From NCBI GenBank assembly GCA_022759035.1, contig JAEMQD010000096.1, positions 1 through 50,622 of the forward strand: DNA of 50,622 bases, read 5' to 3'. Origin of the DNA: Thiotrichales bacterium (lineage in GTDB: Bacteria; Pseudomonadota; Gammaproteobacteria; Thiomicrospirales; Thiomicrospiraceae). The translations under genes were made by a program, and so were the position numbers. Of the stretch, positions 43,382-50,622 are shown piece after piece. The notes under the pieces are model-generated. The model worked only from the letters and a program-made list of their open reading frames with translations, searched no databases and was not told the DNA's origin. How positions within the stretch are numbered: the first letter of the stretch is position 1; every line of letters begins with the position of its first letter.

Positions 43382-44638
43382 TTAACCGCGTTTCATTGCA
43401 GCGAAGAATGCTTCATTCGTTTTACTCGCTTTGAGGCGATCGTTTAGGAATTCAATTGCTTCTGCCTCGCCCATATTACTTAAGAATTTGCGGACAATCC
43501 ACAGCATGTTCAGCTCATCGGCTTTTGTCAGCAGTTCTTCACGACGTGTGCCAGAGCGCTTAATGTTAATAGCAGGGAAAATACGACGCTCAGCAATATG
43601 GCGATCTAGATGAATTTCCATGTTACCAGTGCCTTTGAACTCTTCATAAATGACGTCATCCATTTTAGAGCCAGTTTCAACGAGTGCAGTTGCCAGAATT
43701 GTTAAAGAGCCACCCTCTTCGATATTACGTGCGGCGCCAAAGAAACGTTTCGGGCGATGTAAGGCATTGGCATCAACCCCCCCTGTTAGGATTTTGCCAG
43801 AAGATGGTGCAACGGTGTTATAAGCACGAGCTAGGCGCGTAATAGAGTCGAGCAGAATGATGACATCGCGTTTATGTTCTACTAAGCGCTTCGCTTTCTC
43901 AATGACCATTTCGGCTACTTGTACGTGGCGGTTGGCTGGTTCATCGAAAGTAGAGGCAATGACTTCCCCTTTTACGGTGCGCTGCATTTCTGTTACTTCT
44001 TCTGGGCGCTCATCAATCAATAACACAATTAGGTAAGCGTCGGGATGGTTAACCGCAATGGAGTGGGCGATGTTTTGCAACATCATTGTTTTACCTGCTT
44101 TTGGCGGTGCAACAATTAGGCCACGCTGACCCTTACCAAAAGGCGCCACCAAATCAATAACGCGTGCGGTAATGTCTTCTGTCGAACCGTTACCAATTTC
44201 CATGCGTAACCGTTTGGTAGCGTGAAGTGGTGTTAGGTTTTCAAATAAAATTTTGTGTTGTGCCACTTCTGGTGGTTCAAAGTTGATGCTGTCGACTTTG
44301 AGTAGGGCAAAATAGCGTTCGCCATCTTTAGGGGTGCGGATACGACCAGAAACGGTATCGCCTTGACGTAGACCAAAACGGCGTATTTGGCTAGGTGACA
44401 CATAGAGGTCGTCTGGGCCTGAGAGGTAAGTACCTTCCTCTGTGCGCAAAAAGCCGAAGCCATCAGGTAGAATTTCGAGGACGCCCGAACCAGAGATATC
44501 TTCCCCTTTTTTGGCGTGATCTTTAAGCAAAGCAAAGATAATGTCTTGTTTTCGTGCGCGGGTGAGTTCTAATCCAAGGCTATTAGCAAGTTCTTGTAAT
44601 TCAGAAATATGACGTTTTTTGAGTTCGTTGAGATTCAT
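43382..44638 (-). CDS. rho: Transcription termination factor Rho
   Basis: 418-residue hexameric RNA helicase. The N-terminal domain begins [24 protein letters not shown]. The RNA-binding cold-shock-like domain has [14 protein letters not shown] and [19 protein letters not shown]. Walker A is [15 protein letters not shown], Walker [17 protein letters not shown], the Q loop [13 protein letters not shown], and the R loop region ends VRKFLSNM. All are near identical to E. coli Rho, with its usual length. It lies downstream of trxA, as in enteric bacteria, with a terminator between. Confidence 0.98.
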   Translation of the reverse strand: MNLNELKKRHISELQELANSLGLELTRARKQDIIFALLKDHAKKGEDISGSGVLEILPDGFGFLRTEEGTYLSGPDDLYVSPSQIRRFGLRQGDTVSGRIRTPKDGERYFALLKVDSINFEPPEVAQHKILFENLTPLHATKRLRMEIGNGSTEDITARVIDLVAPFGKGQRGLIVAPPKAGKTMMLQNIAHSIAVNHPDAYLIVLLIDERPEEVTEMQRTVKGEVIASTFDEPANRHVQVAEMVIEKAKRLVEHKRDVIILLDSITRLARAYNTVAPSSGKILTGGVDANALHRPKRFFGAARNIEEGGSLTILATALVETGSKMDDVIYEEFKGTGNMEIHLDRHIAERRIFPAINIKRSGTRREELLTKADELNMLWIVRKFLSNMGEAEAIEFLNDRLKASKTNEAFFAAMKRG

Positions 44639-44673
44639 GCGGCTACTTTATTGTGTCAGGAGGAGTAAGAGAG

Positions 44674-44699
44674 AAAAGGGGTACCAGAAAAGCACCCCT
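44674..44699 (-). terminator. Intrinsic terminator of trxA, upstream of rho
   Basis: On the minus strand GGGGT and ACCCC form a stem with an interior of about eleven bases, followed by TTTT. It lies in the 70-base gap between trxA and rho, so rho probably also has its own promoter or depends on read-through. Confidence 0.6.
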
Positions 44700-44708
44700 C
44701 AGAATGCA

Positions 44709-45038
44709 TTAAGCAAGGTTACTGTTTAAAAAATCGACCAATTGTGATTTTGACAAGGCACCAACACGTGTTGCGGCTACTTGGCCATTTTTAAGCAACA
44801 TGAGCGTAGGAATGCCACGCACACCAAATTTTGGTGGTTGTGCTGGATTTTCATCAATATTCAATTTGGCAACAATCACTTTACCAGTGTATTCTTGTGC
44901 AACTTCATCTAGGATAGGGGCAATCATTTTGCAAGGCCCACACCAAGGTGCCCAAAAGTCGAGCAGCACAGGCAAGCTGGCATTGATAATTTCTTGCTCG
45001 AAAGTGGCATCAGATGTGTGCAGAACTAAATCACTCAT
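44709..45038 (-). CDS. trxA: Thioredoxin
   Basis: 109-residue thioredoxin. The redox motif is WAPWCGPCK, and [23 protein letters not shown] and the cis-proline [12 protein letters not shown] are all standard. It is reduced by thioredoxin reductase and donates electrons to many enzymes. The length equals E. coli TrxA. It is divergent from uvrD, sharing a 125-base region with two inverted repeats, and upstream of rho. Confidence 0.97.
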   Translation of the reverse strand: MSDLVLHTSDATFEQEIINASLPVLLDFWAPWCGPCKMIAPILDEVAQEYTGKVIVAKLNIDENPAQPPKFGVRGIPTLMLLKNGQVAATRVGALSKSQLVDFLNSNLA

Positions 45039-45082
45039 GGGGTTCTCCCGTTGGGATTGTTAAGAAAAATTTGGGTATGTTT

Positions 45083-45120
45083 CTTGTTAGAACAAGACAA
45101 TTTGCATTCTGTACGGAATG
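45083..45120. promoter_or_regulatory. Two inverted repeats between trxA and uvrD
   Basis: CTTGTT-AG-AACAAG (45083-45096) is a perfect palindrome. CATTC-TGTACG-GAATG (45105-45120) is a second inverted repeat eight bases later. Either could be an operator for the divergent genes. Neither matches the LexA box CTGT-N8-ACAG, which controls uvrD in E. coli. Confidence 0.35.
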
Positions 45121-45163
45121 AAACAAAAATATGTAGGCCATTTTTACAGGGTTTTAAATAAAA

Positions 45164-47356
45164 ATGCAAGAGAAAAATAGCAATGTGTGGCAAGAAGGGT
45201 TGAATGAGGCGCAATTGGCGGCTGTTAGTTCGCGTTTGCCTTATGCGCTGGTACTAGCTGGTGCTGGAAGTGGCAAAACACGGGTGTTGATTGCGCGGCT
45301 GTTGTATTTGTTGAGCGAGCGCGGCTATGGTCCAGCGCAGGTGTTGGCTTTGACCTTTACCAACAAAGCGGCGGGAGAGATGCGTAGTCGATTGGCTGCG
45401 GCATTTCCATGGGCAAATCATGTGTGGATGGGCACCTTTCATGGTATTGCGCACCGACTATTGCGCTTGCATGCGAAAGAGGCAAATTTGCCTGCGAGTT
45501 TTACGGTGATTGATAGTGAAGATCAGCAGCGTTTATGTAAGCGCATTTTGCGTGAACGAGAAATTGATGAAAAAGTGTTATCCAGTAAAACACTGGCTTA
45601 TTTAATTAGCAAAGAAAAAGATGCTGGTCGTCGGGCAATTGACGTTGCTACAACTTATGGTGATTTACCTTGGGTGTCGCTGTATGAAGCCTACGAGCAA
45701 CAATGCCAAGCCTCTGCCTTGGTCGATTTTGGTGAGTTGCTATTACGTAGCTACGAATTGCTATTAAAACACCCTGCCTTGCTTGCGCATTATCAGGGAC
45801 GCTTTCGTGAAATCTTGGTGGATGAGTTTCAAGATACCAATCGCTTGCAGTATCAATGGCTAAAACTATTGGCTGGTGAAGGCTGTGGGCTGTTTGTGGT
45901 CGGCGATGATGATCAGTCTATTTATGGCTGGCGCGGTGCGGAAGTGGCCAATATTCGTGACTTTACGGAGACCATGTTGCCATGTGAGGTTGTGCGGTTA
46001 GAACAAAATTATCGCTCTACCCAGGCAATTTTATCGGCTGCGAATGCTGTTATTGCCAATAATACTGGGCGAATGGGTAAGGCGTTATGGTCTGCTCAAG
46101 GAATGGGGGATCAAGTTGGACACTATGCCGCAATTAATGAGTTTGATGAAGCACGTTACTTAGCTCAGGAAATTCGACGTTGGCAGCAAGCTGGGGGCGC
46201 TTTATCGGCGGTGGCGGTGCTGTATCGCTCTAACCACCAGTCGCGCGTATTGGAGCAGGTTTTTTTAAGGGAGGGTATCCCTTATAAGGTCACGGGCGGT
46301 ATGCGTTTCTTTGAACGCGCAGAGGTTAAAGATGCTTTGGCTTATACGCGGTTACTTCTCAATCCTCAAGATGACGCTGCTTTTGCGCGTGTGATCAATA
46401 CCCCCACACGCGGAATAGGCGAAAAATCGCTGCAAAAAATTCAAATGGTTGCGCAGCAGCAAGGATTAGGGTTATTAGATGCTTTGCGGGTGATGGTACG
46501 CCAAGGCGGGTTATCGGGAAAAGCCTTACAAGGCGGGCAAAGCTTTGTTGTTTTGTTTGATCAATGGCAGTTGTTACGAGCAGGTGCGATAGCGTCACTG
46601 ATGACGCGGATTATTCAGGATTCTGGCTTGTGGGATTTTTATGGACAGGACGGATTGACTGGTGAAGGTCGGCAAGAAAACCTAACTGAGTTAATTAATG
46701 CTGCTGCCCAATATGCGGTTGATGACGATGTGGTGGAAGATTTTGCGATCACTGATCCTTTATTACTATTTTTAGCGCAAACAGCCTTAGACGCTGGCGA
46801 ACGCAACGAGGCTAAGCAAGATCAAGTTCAGTTAATGACCATTCATGCGGCAAAAGGCTTAGAGTTTGACTGGGTAGCGGTGACAGGGTTAGAAGAGGGG
46901 ATTTTCCCTTTATCGCGTGCATTAGAGGATGAGGCAGGGTTGAGTGAAGAGCGGCGTTTAATGTATGTGGCGATGACACGTGCCAAAGAAAAACTGCTGT
47001 TAACAAGTTGTTCTATGCGTCGTTTTCATGGTGCTGAAAGCTTAATGCAGGTTTCGCGTTTTGTGCAGGAAATACCCAAAGAATTGCTTCAGTCTGTTGG
47101 CGGCTATCAGTCGACTGGTTATACCAATGTACGACAGAGTAGGGATTCGCACGATCTTGCCGAGCCGGCAATGCCAGCGACAAGTGACGTGCCTTTTCCC
47201 AAGGGGAGTAAAGTGGTGCATCAGCGTTTTGGCGAGGGGTTGGTGATTGCTGTCGATGGATTGGGCGAAGATGGTCGGGTGCAGGTTCGCTTTTGTGACG
47301 CAACGCGATGGTTATTATTAAGCGTCGCTAAGTTAGAAAAATGGGAAAGTGACTAA
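45164..47356 (+). CDS. uvrD: DNA helicase II UvrD
   Basis: 730-residue superfamily 1A 3'-5' helicase for nucleotide-excision and mismatch repair. The motifs are AGAGSGKTRVLIARL, TFTNKAAGEM, ILVDEFQDTN, GDDDQSIYGWRGA, EQNYRSTQ, MTIHAAKGLEFDWV and MYVAMTRAKE. The C-terminal tail ends in a Tudor-like domain (GSKVVHQRFGEGLVIAV...VRFCDATRWLLL), which separates it from the Rep homologue in this window. The start ATG lacks a strong ribosome site nearby. It is divergent from trxA. Confidence 0.95.
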   Translation: MQEKNSNVWQEGLNEAQLAAVSSRLPYALVLAGAGSGKTRVLIARLLYLLSERGYGPAQVLALTFTNKAAGEMRSRLAAAFPWANHVWMGTFHGIAHRLLRLHAKEANLPASFTVIDSEDQQRLCKRILREREIDEKVLSSKTLAYLISKEKDAGRRAIDVATTYGDLPWVSLYEAYEQQCQASALVDFGELLLRSYELLLKHPALLAHYQGRFREILVDEFQDTNRLQYQWLKLLAGEGCGLFVVGDDDQSIYGWRGAEVANIRDFTETMLPCEVVRLEQNYRSTQAILSAANAVIANNTGRMGKALWSAQGMGDQVGHYAAINEFDEARYLAQEIRRWQQAGGALSAVAVLYRSNHQSRVLEQVFLREGIPYKVTGGMRFFERAEVKDALAYTRLLLNPQDDAAFARVINTPTRGIGEKSLQKIQMVAQQQGLGLLDALRVMVRQGGLSGKALQGGQSFVVLFDQWQLLRAGAIASLMTRIIQDSGLWDFYGQDGLTGEGRQENLTELINAAAQYAVDDDVVEDFAITDPLLLFLAQTALDAGERNEAKQDQVQLMTIHAAKGLEFDWVAVTGLEEGIFPLSRALEDEAGLSEERRLMYVAMTRAKEKLLLTSCSMRRFHGAESLMQVSRFVQEIPKELLQSVGGYQSTGYTNVRQSRDSHDLAEPAMPATSDVPFPKGSKVVHQRFGEGLVIAVDGLGEDGRVQVRFCDATRWLLLSVAKLEKWESD

Positions 47357-47435
47357 AGCCGTGTTAGTATTGTGGACATAGATAGAAAAGTGGTCGCTCT
47401 GGATGCGATGTCCTTACTATAAATGGGGGTTATGA

Positions 47436-50231
47436 ATGCGTTTTTATCATCGTTTAACTTTTCGGTTATCGCTGTTGGTTGCCTTGTTAACCTTGGGGGT
47501 TACTTTGGTGATTAGTCAGCTTGTCAGTCGCTTGGTTTACGATCAAAACGTAAACGATCAGTTGGCGTTGTTAACCCTTTCTGCACAAACCATGATGTCA
47601 CGTCTCGAGCAGGACATGAGCACCCGTGGTAACGAAATTGCTTTTTTATCACAGCATCCGATGTTGCAGGATCCCCATGTAACGCAAGAGGAAAAGCAAC
47701 GTATTTTAGATAGCATTCGTAAGTCTTACCCTTATTATGCTTGGCTTGGCATTGCCGATGCGCAAGGCAATATTGTGGTTGGTAGCGACGGTATGTTGGT
47801 TGGCAAACAAGTGGCACAACGCGACTGGTTTGTTGAAGGTGCGAAAGGGTTGCACTTTGGTGATGCGCATGATGCGTTTTTATTGGGAAAAATGTTACCC
47901 CAACCTAAATTAGATGATTTGCCATTACGCTTGGTGGATGTTTCTGCGCCCATGTTTGACGAACAAGGTCAGTTGAGTGGCGTAATTTGTGGGCATTTGA
48001 ATTTAGATTGGGCATTTGAGGCGCGTCAGCGCATTCTAGATCGGTTTGAAAATCAGCATATCGACCTGTTAGTGCTGAATCGGGAAGATAAAGTACTGAT
48101 GGGAACGGCCAGTTTGCCATCATTGAGCATGGACTTACACGATTTGACCGTTGTTAACCAAGCAAAAAAAGATAAATTAGCCGCGCGTATTGTTAATTGG
48201 CCCGATGGTCAGGCCTATGTTACCGCTGCTGTCACCGAGTCTGGGTTTGAACAATACCCTGGTATGGGCTGGATGGTGATTGCAAGAAAGTCAGTGGAAA
48301 GTGCCTTTGTTGCGGCCGAGCGCTTACAACTGATGATCATTGGCTTGATTGGTTTCGCGGGATTGATTGTTACGTTATTTGTGAATCGATTACTGACTCG
48401 GCAACTGCGCGCCTTGACGCAGTTAAGTGCCGCGGCAGAGGCCTTAGTTGCGGGCGATTTAACCGTGCGCTTGCCCCATGTTAAAGGAAAAAATGAACTT
48501 GCTTTGCTAACCAATAGTTTGGCAAATTTATTGACGCGGCTACAGCGCAATAATCAAGAATCACGTTTAGCAAGTCGGGTGTTTGAAGACCTTGGTCGCG
48601 GTATTATGATTACCGATGCTAACAATATTATTGTGAAGGTGAATGCAGCTTTTTGCCAGATCACTGGCTATCGTAATAGCGATGTGATTGGCAAAAATCC
48701 CAACTTACTGTCGTCGGGTCGGCACGACAAAGCCTTTTATCGCGCTATGTGGCAAACATTGAATGAAACAGGGACTTGGCAGGGCGAGGTGTGGAATCGT
48801 AATGCCGCTGGTCATGTGTATCCTGAATGGCTGACCATTTATGTATTGCGCGATACGAATGGGCAGGTGAGCCATTATGTTGGCATTTTTGAAGATATTT
48901 CCGAGAAAAAACAGATTGAAGATAAGCTGCTACAGTTAGCGCATTGTGATCAACTGACCAATTTGCCAAACCGTTACTATATGCATGAGCAAGCAGAAAA
49001 AATGCTGGCGCATTGCCAAGAACAGCATGAGTGTTTTGCATTGTTGTTTATCGATTTAGATAATTTTAAACATGTTAATGATCACTTAGGGCATTCTGTG
49101 GGTGATCAGGTATTGCAGGAAACTGCCATGCGTTTTCGACACGAGTTGCCAGAGCATGCACTGCTAGCACGCTGGGGCGGTGATGAGTTTGTGATATTGA
49201 TTACGGATGCTGATAGTGGCGCTTTATCGGCTTTAGCGCATCGTTTAATGGATAGTTTGCAGCGACCCTTTTATATTGGTAGTGAGCAGCATTATTTAGG
49301 TGCCAGTGTAGGTATTGCTTTGTATCCGCAAGATGGTCATACGGTTGATCAGCTATTGCGTTGTGCGGATACGGCGATGTATCAAGCGAAAGCCTTGGGT
49401 TCAAATACTTTCCGCTTTTATGAGCATCGCATGCACACCCGTATTGCACGTTATACACAGGTAGATAATGGATTACGTCGCGCCCTTGCCTTAGGCGGAG
49501 GCGGATTGTATATGGCGTATCAGCCACAGTTTTCTGCCGATGGTAGCGTTATTATGAGTTTAGAGGCGTTAGTGCGCTGGCAAGATGCTGAATTGGGCAT
49601 CGTGCGACCAGATGAGTTTGTGCCTATTGCCGAAGAAACGGGTCAAATTGTGCCTTTAGGTTATTGGATTATTGAGGCAGTCCTTAATGATTACCGGCAA
49701 TTAGTGACGCAGGGTTGTCGTATCGTACCTATTGCGATTAATTGTTCTGCCTATCAATTGGGCGAACCAGACTTCGCCGAACGATTGCACCAATTGGTTG
49801 TGCAACATAATGTTCCTGTGCAACATATTGTTTTGGAAGTAACCGAATCGGCCATTATGCGTGATGAGACAGTCGCTTTGTCAACTTTGGCAACGCTGCG
49901 TCAATATGGTTACTACTTGGCTTTGGATGATTTTGGCACGGGTTACTCAAGCCTAAGTTATATTCATAAAATCAGACCCAATGAAATTAAAGTTGATCAG
50001 CATTTTATTGCCGATATGCTGACTAATCCAGATAGCCTGAATATTGTTCAATTCACTTATCGGTTGGCTGAAAGTTTGCAGATTGACTTGGTTGCAGAAG
50101 GCGTAGAAACGCTCGAACAGCTAGCAGCCATCCAAGCGATTGGTGCTTTCAAAATTCAAGGCTATTTGTTAGCTAAGCCAATGACTTTGGCTGCATTGCT
50201 GCCTTTGTTGGGCTGTGCTGAAATAGGGTAA
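47436..50231 (+). CDS. Cache-HAMP-PAS-GGDEF-EAL membrane c-di-GMP sensor
   Basis: 931 residues. A first membrane span near 8-30, then a periplasmic Cache-type domain (AFLSQHPMLQDP, YYAWLGIADAQGNIVVGSDG, DWFVEGAKGLHFGDA). A second span follows (LMIIGLIGFAGLIVTLFV), then HAMP to about 366, PAS from about 375 (GRGIMITDANNIIVKVNAAFCQITG), a GGDEF domain with RWGGDEFVIL, and an EAL domain with LEALVRW. Further EAL residues are INCSAYQL, EVTESAI, DDFGTGYSS, KVDQHFI and AEGVETLEQ. Both catalytic sites look intact, so it may act as cyclase or phosphodiesterase. The start ATG at 47436 follows GGGGG. The ychJ-like gene is five bases downstream. Confidence 0.92.
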   Translation: MRFYHRLTFRLSLLVALLTLGVTLVISQLVSRLVYDQNVNDQLALLTLSAQTMMSRLEQDMSTRGNEIAFLSQHPMLQDPHVTQEEKQRILDSIRKSYPYYAWLGIADAQGNIVVGSDGMLVGKQVAQRDWFVEGAKGLHFGDAHDAFLLGKMLPQPKLDDLPLRLVDVSAPMFDEQGQLSGVICGHLNLDWAFEARQRILDRFENQHIDLLVLNREDKVLMGTASLPSLSMDLHDLTVVNQAKKDKLAARIVNWPDGQAYVTAAVTESGFEQYPGMGWMVIARKSVESAFVAAERLQLMIIGLIGFAGLIVTLFVNRLLTRQLRALTQLSAAAEALVAGDLTVRLPHVKGKNELALLTNSLANLLTRLQRNNQESRLASRVFEDLGRGIMITDANNIIVKVNAAFCQITGYRNSDVIGKNPNLLSSGRHDKAFYRAMWQTLNETGTWQGEVWNRNAAGHVYPEWLTIYVLRDTNGQVSHYVGIFEDISEKKQIEDKLLQLAHCDQLTNLPNRYYMHEQAEKMLAHCQEQHECFALLFIDLDNFKHVNDHLGHSVGDQVLQETAMRFRHELPEHALLARWGGDEFVILITDADSGALSALAHRLMDSLQRPFYIGSEQHYLGASVGIALYPQDGHTVDQLLRCADTAMYQAKALGSNTFRFYEHRMHTRIARYTQVDNGLRRALALGGGGLYMAYQPQFSADGSVIMSLEALVRWQDAELGIVRPDEFVPIAEETGQIVPLGYWIIEAVLNDYRQLVTQGCRIVPIAINCSAYQLGEPDFAERLHQLVVQHNVPVQHIVLEVTESAIMRDETVALSTLATLRQYGYYLALDDFGTGYSSLSYIHKIRPNEIKVDQHFIADMLTNPDSLNIVQFTYRLAESLQIDLVAEGVETLEQLAAIQAIGAFKIQGYLLAKPMTLAALLPLLGCAEIG

Positions 50232-50236
50232 ACGTG

Positions 50237-50622
50237 ATGTCGTTGTGTTTTTGTGGATCGGGCATAGCGTGGAAAACCTGTTGTCAGCCTTATCTTATTC
50301 AAGGTAAATCGGCGTTAACCGCTGAGTTGCTGATGCGTTCGCGCTATAGTGCTTATGTACGCCGAGACGCTGCCTACTTGTATAAAACATGGGCAACTTC
50401 GACGCGCCCTAGTAAGGCAAGTTTAATGCAGCTAGCGCCTACGCACTGGACGGGGTTAACCATTGTGCGCACCGAGGCTGGTGGCGCGGAAGATAGCCAG
50501 GGCGTTGTTGAGTTTATTGCACATTGGCAAGATAACGAAGGCATTGCGCAGCAGTTGCACGAAGTGAGTCAGTTTGTCCGCGAGAAAGGGCGATGGGTTT
50601 ATTTGACGGGTAGTTATCATTA
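50237..50622 (+). CDS. ychJ: YchJ-family SEC-C motif protein (cut by window edge)
   Basis: 128 codons before the window ends; the last two bases, TA, are probably two thirds of the stop codon, so the gene is nearly complete. The start MSLCFCGSGIAWKTCCQPYL is the SEC-C zinc-binding motif, with cysteines 4, 6, 15 and 16. ALTAELLMRSRYSAYVRRDAAYLYKTW and GVVEFIAHWQ are typical of the YchJ/UPF0225 family, an NTF2-like fold of unknown function. It follows the c-di-GMP sensor gene by five bases. A GTG at 50234 is an alternative start. Confidence 0.85.
   Translation, partial: MSLCFCGSGIAWKTCCQPYLIQGKSALTAELLMRSRYSAYVRRDAAYLYKTWATSTRPSKASLMQLAPTHWTGLTIVRTEAGGAEDSQGVVEFIAHWQDNEGIAQQLHEVSQFVREKGRWVYLTGSYH

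Noticed and set aside
44761-44776. CAACACGTGTTG inside trxA as a further parS site
   Set aside because: It shares only the CACGTG core; the GTTTC/GAAAC arms of parS are missing.
45109-45124. LexA box upstream of uvrD
   Set aside because: CTGT is present but the partner ACAG eight bases later is not (AAAC instead).

Overview
The window reads as chromosomal DNA of a gammaproteobacterium of moderate G+C. The evidence is the divergent trmB / mutY-yggX block and the adjacent trxA and rho (both arranged as in enteric bacteria), the lptM-lysA pair, and MlaA, HugZ, CcoS and Rep/UvrD homologues. I cannot name a genus. No rRNA, tRNA, insertion sequence, prophage or CRISPR array was seen.

Region 1 (about 1-17 kb) is an assimilatory nitrate island. 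One leftward operon holds a nitrate reductase fused to a CysJ-type flavoprotein reductase, then siroheme synthase cysG, a TrpD2/YbiB protein and perhaps a nitroreductase. A second leftward operon holds a nitrate ABC transporter (nrtA, nrtB, ATPase) and nirBD. Molybdenum cofactor genes moeA and mobA and the ANTAR antiterminator nasT complete the set. The non-coding DNA carries a consistent regulatory design. The nasA, nrtA and nasT promoters each have a GG-N10-GC sigma-54 element and NtrC-like half-sites centred about 108-110 bp upstream of the predicted start. The nasA and nrtA leaders each carry a two-hairpin ANTAR motif (hexaloops with A1 and G4) whose second hairpin overlaps the 5' arm of a strong intrinsic terminator. 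NtrC should therefore control initiation and NasT should control read-through; NasT itself appears to be NtrC-controlled. This is the most coherent system in the window.

Region 2 (17.05-17.34 kb) is a very AT-rich gap with three perfect DnaA boxes and one near match. G/C skew on the plus strand looks negative to its left and positive from about 18-19 kb onward, regardless of gene direction. Two parS-like sites lie inside hugZ (33.1 kb) and cysM (35.2 kb). Together these suggest the window spans or adjoins the chromosome replication origin. This is an inference.

Region 3 (17-33 kb) is mixed: AEC transporter, NlpC/P60 lipoprotein, MlaA-like protein, xthA, a flavin reductase, ccoS, a Tim44-like protein, a methyltransferase, rep, a DUF475 membrane protein, a periplasmic binding protein overlapping a GGDEF/EAL sensor, an AI-2E family permease, lysA and lptM.

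Region 4 (33-50.6 kb) is mostly housekeeping with c-di-GMP genes interspersed: hugZ-PilZ-hypothetical, cysM, trmB/mutY/yggX, EAL-HDOD, rpmE2 (zinc-free L31), an SNase-like protein, hemE, rsuA-like, a CZB-GGDEF cyclase with zinc ligands, rho, trxA, uvrD, a Cache-HAMP-PAS-GGDEF-EAL sensor, and a ychJ-like gene cut by the window edge.
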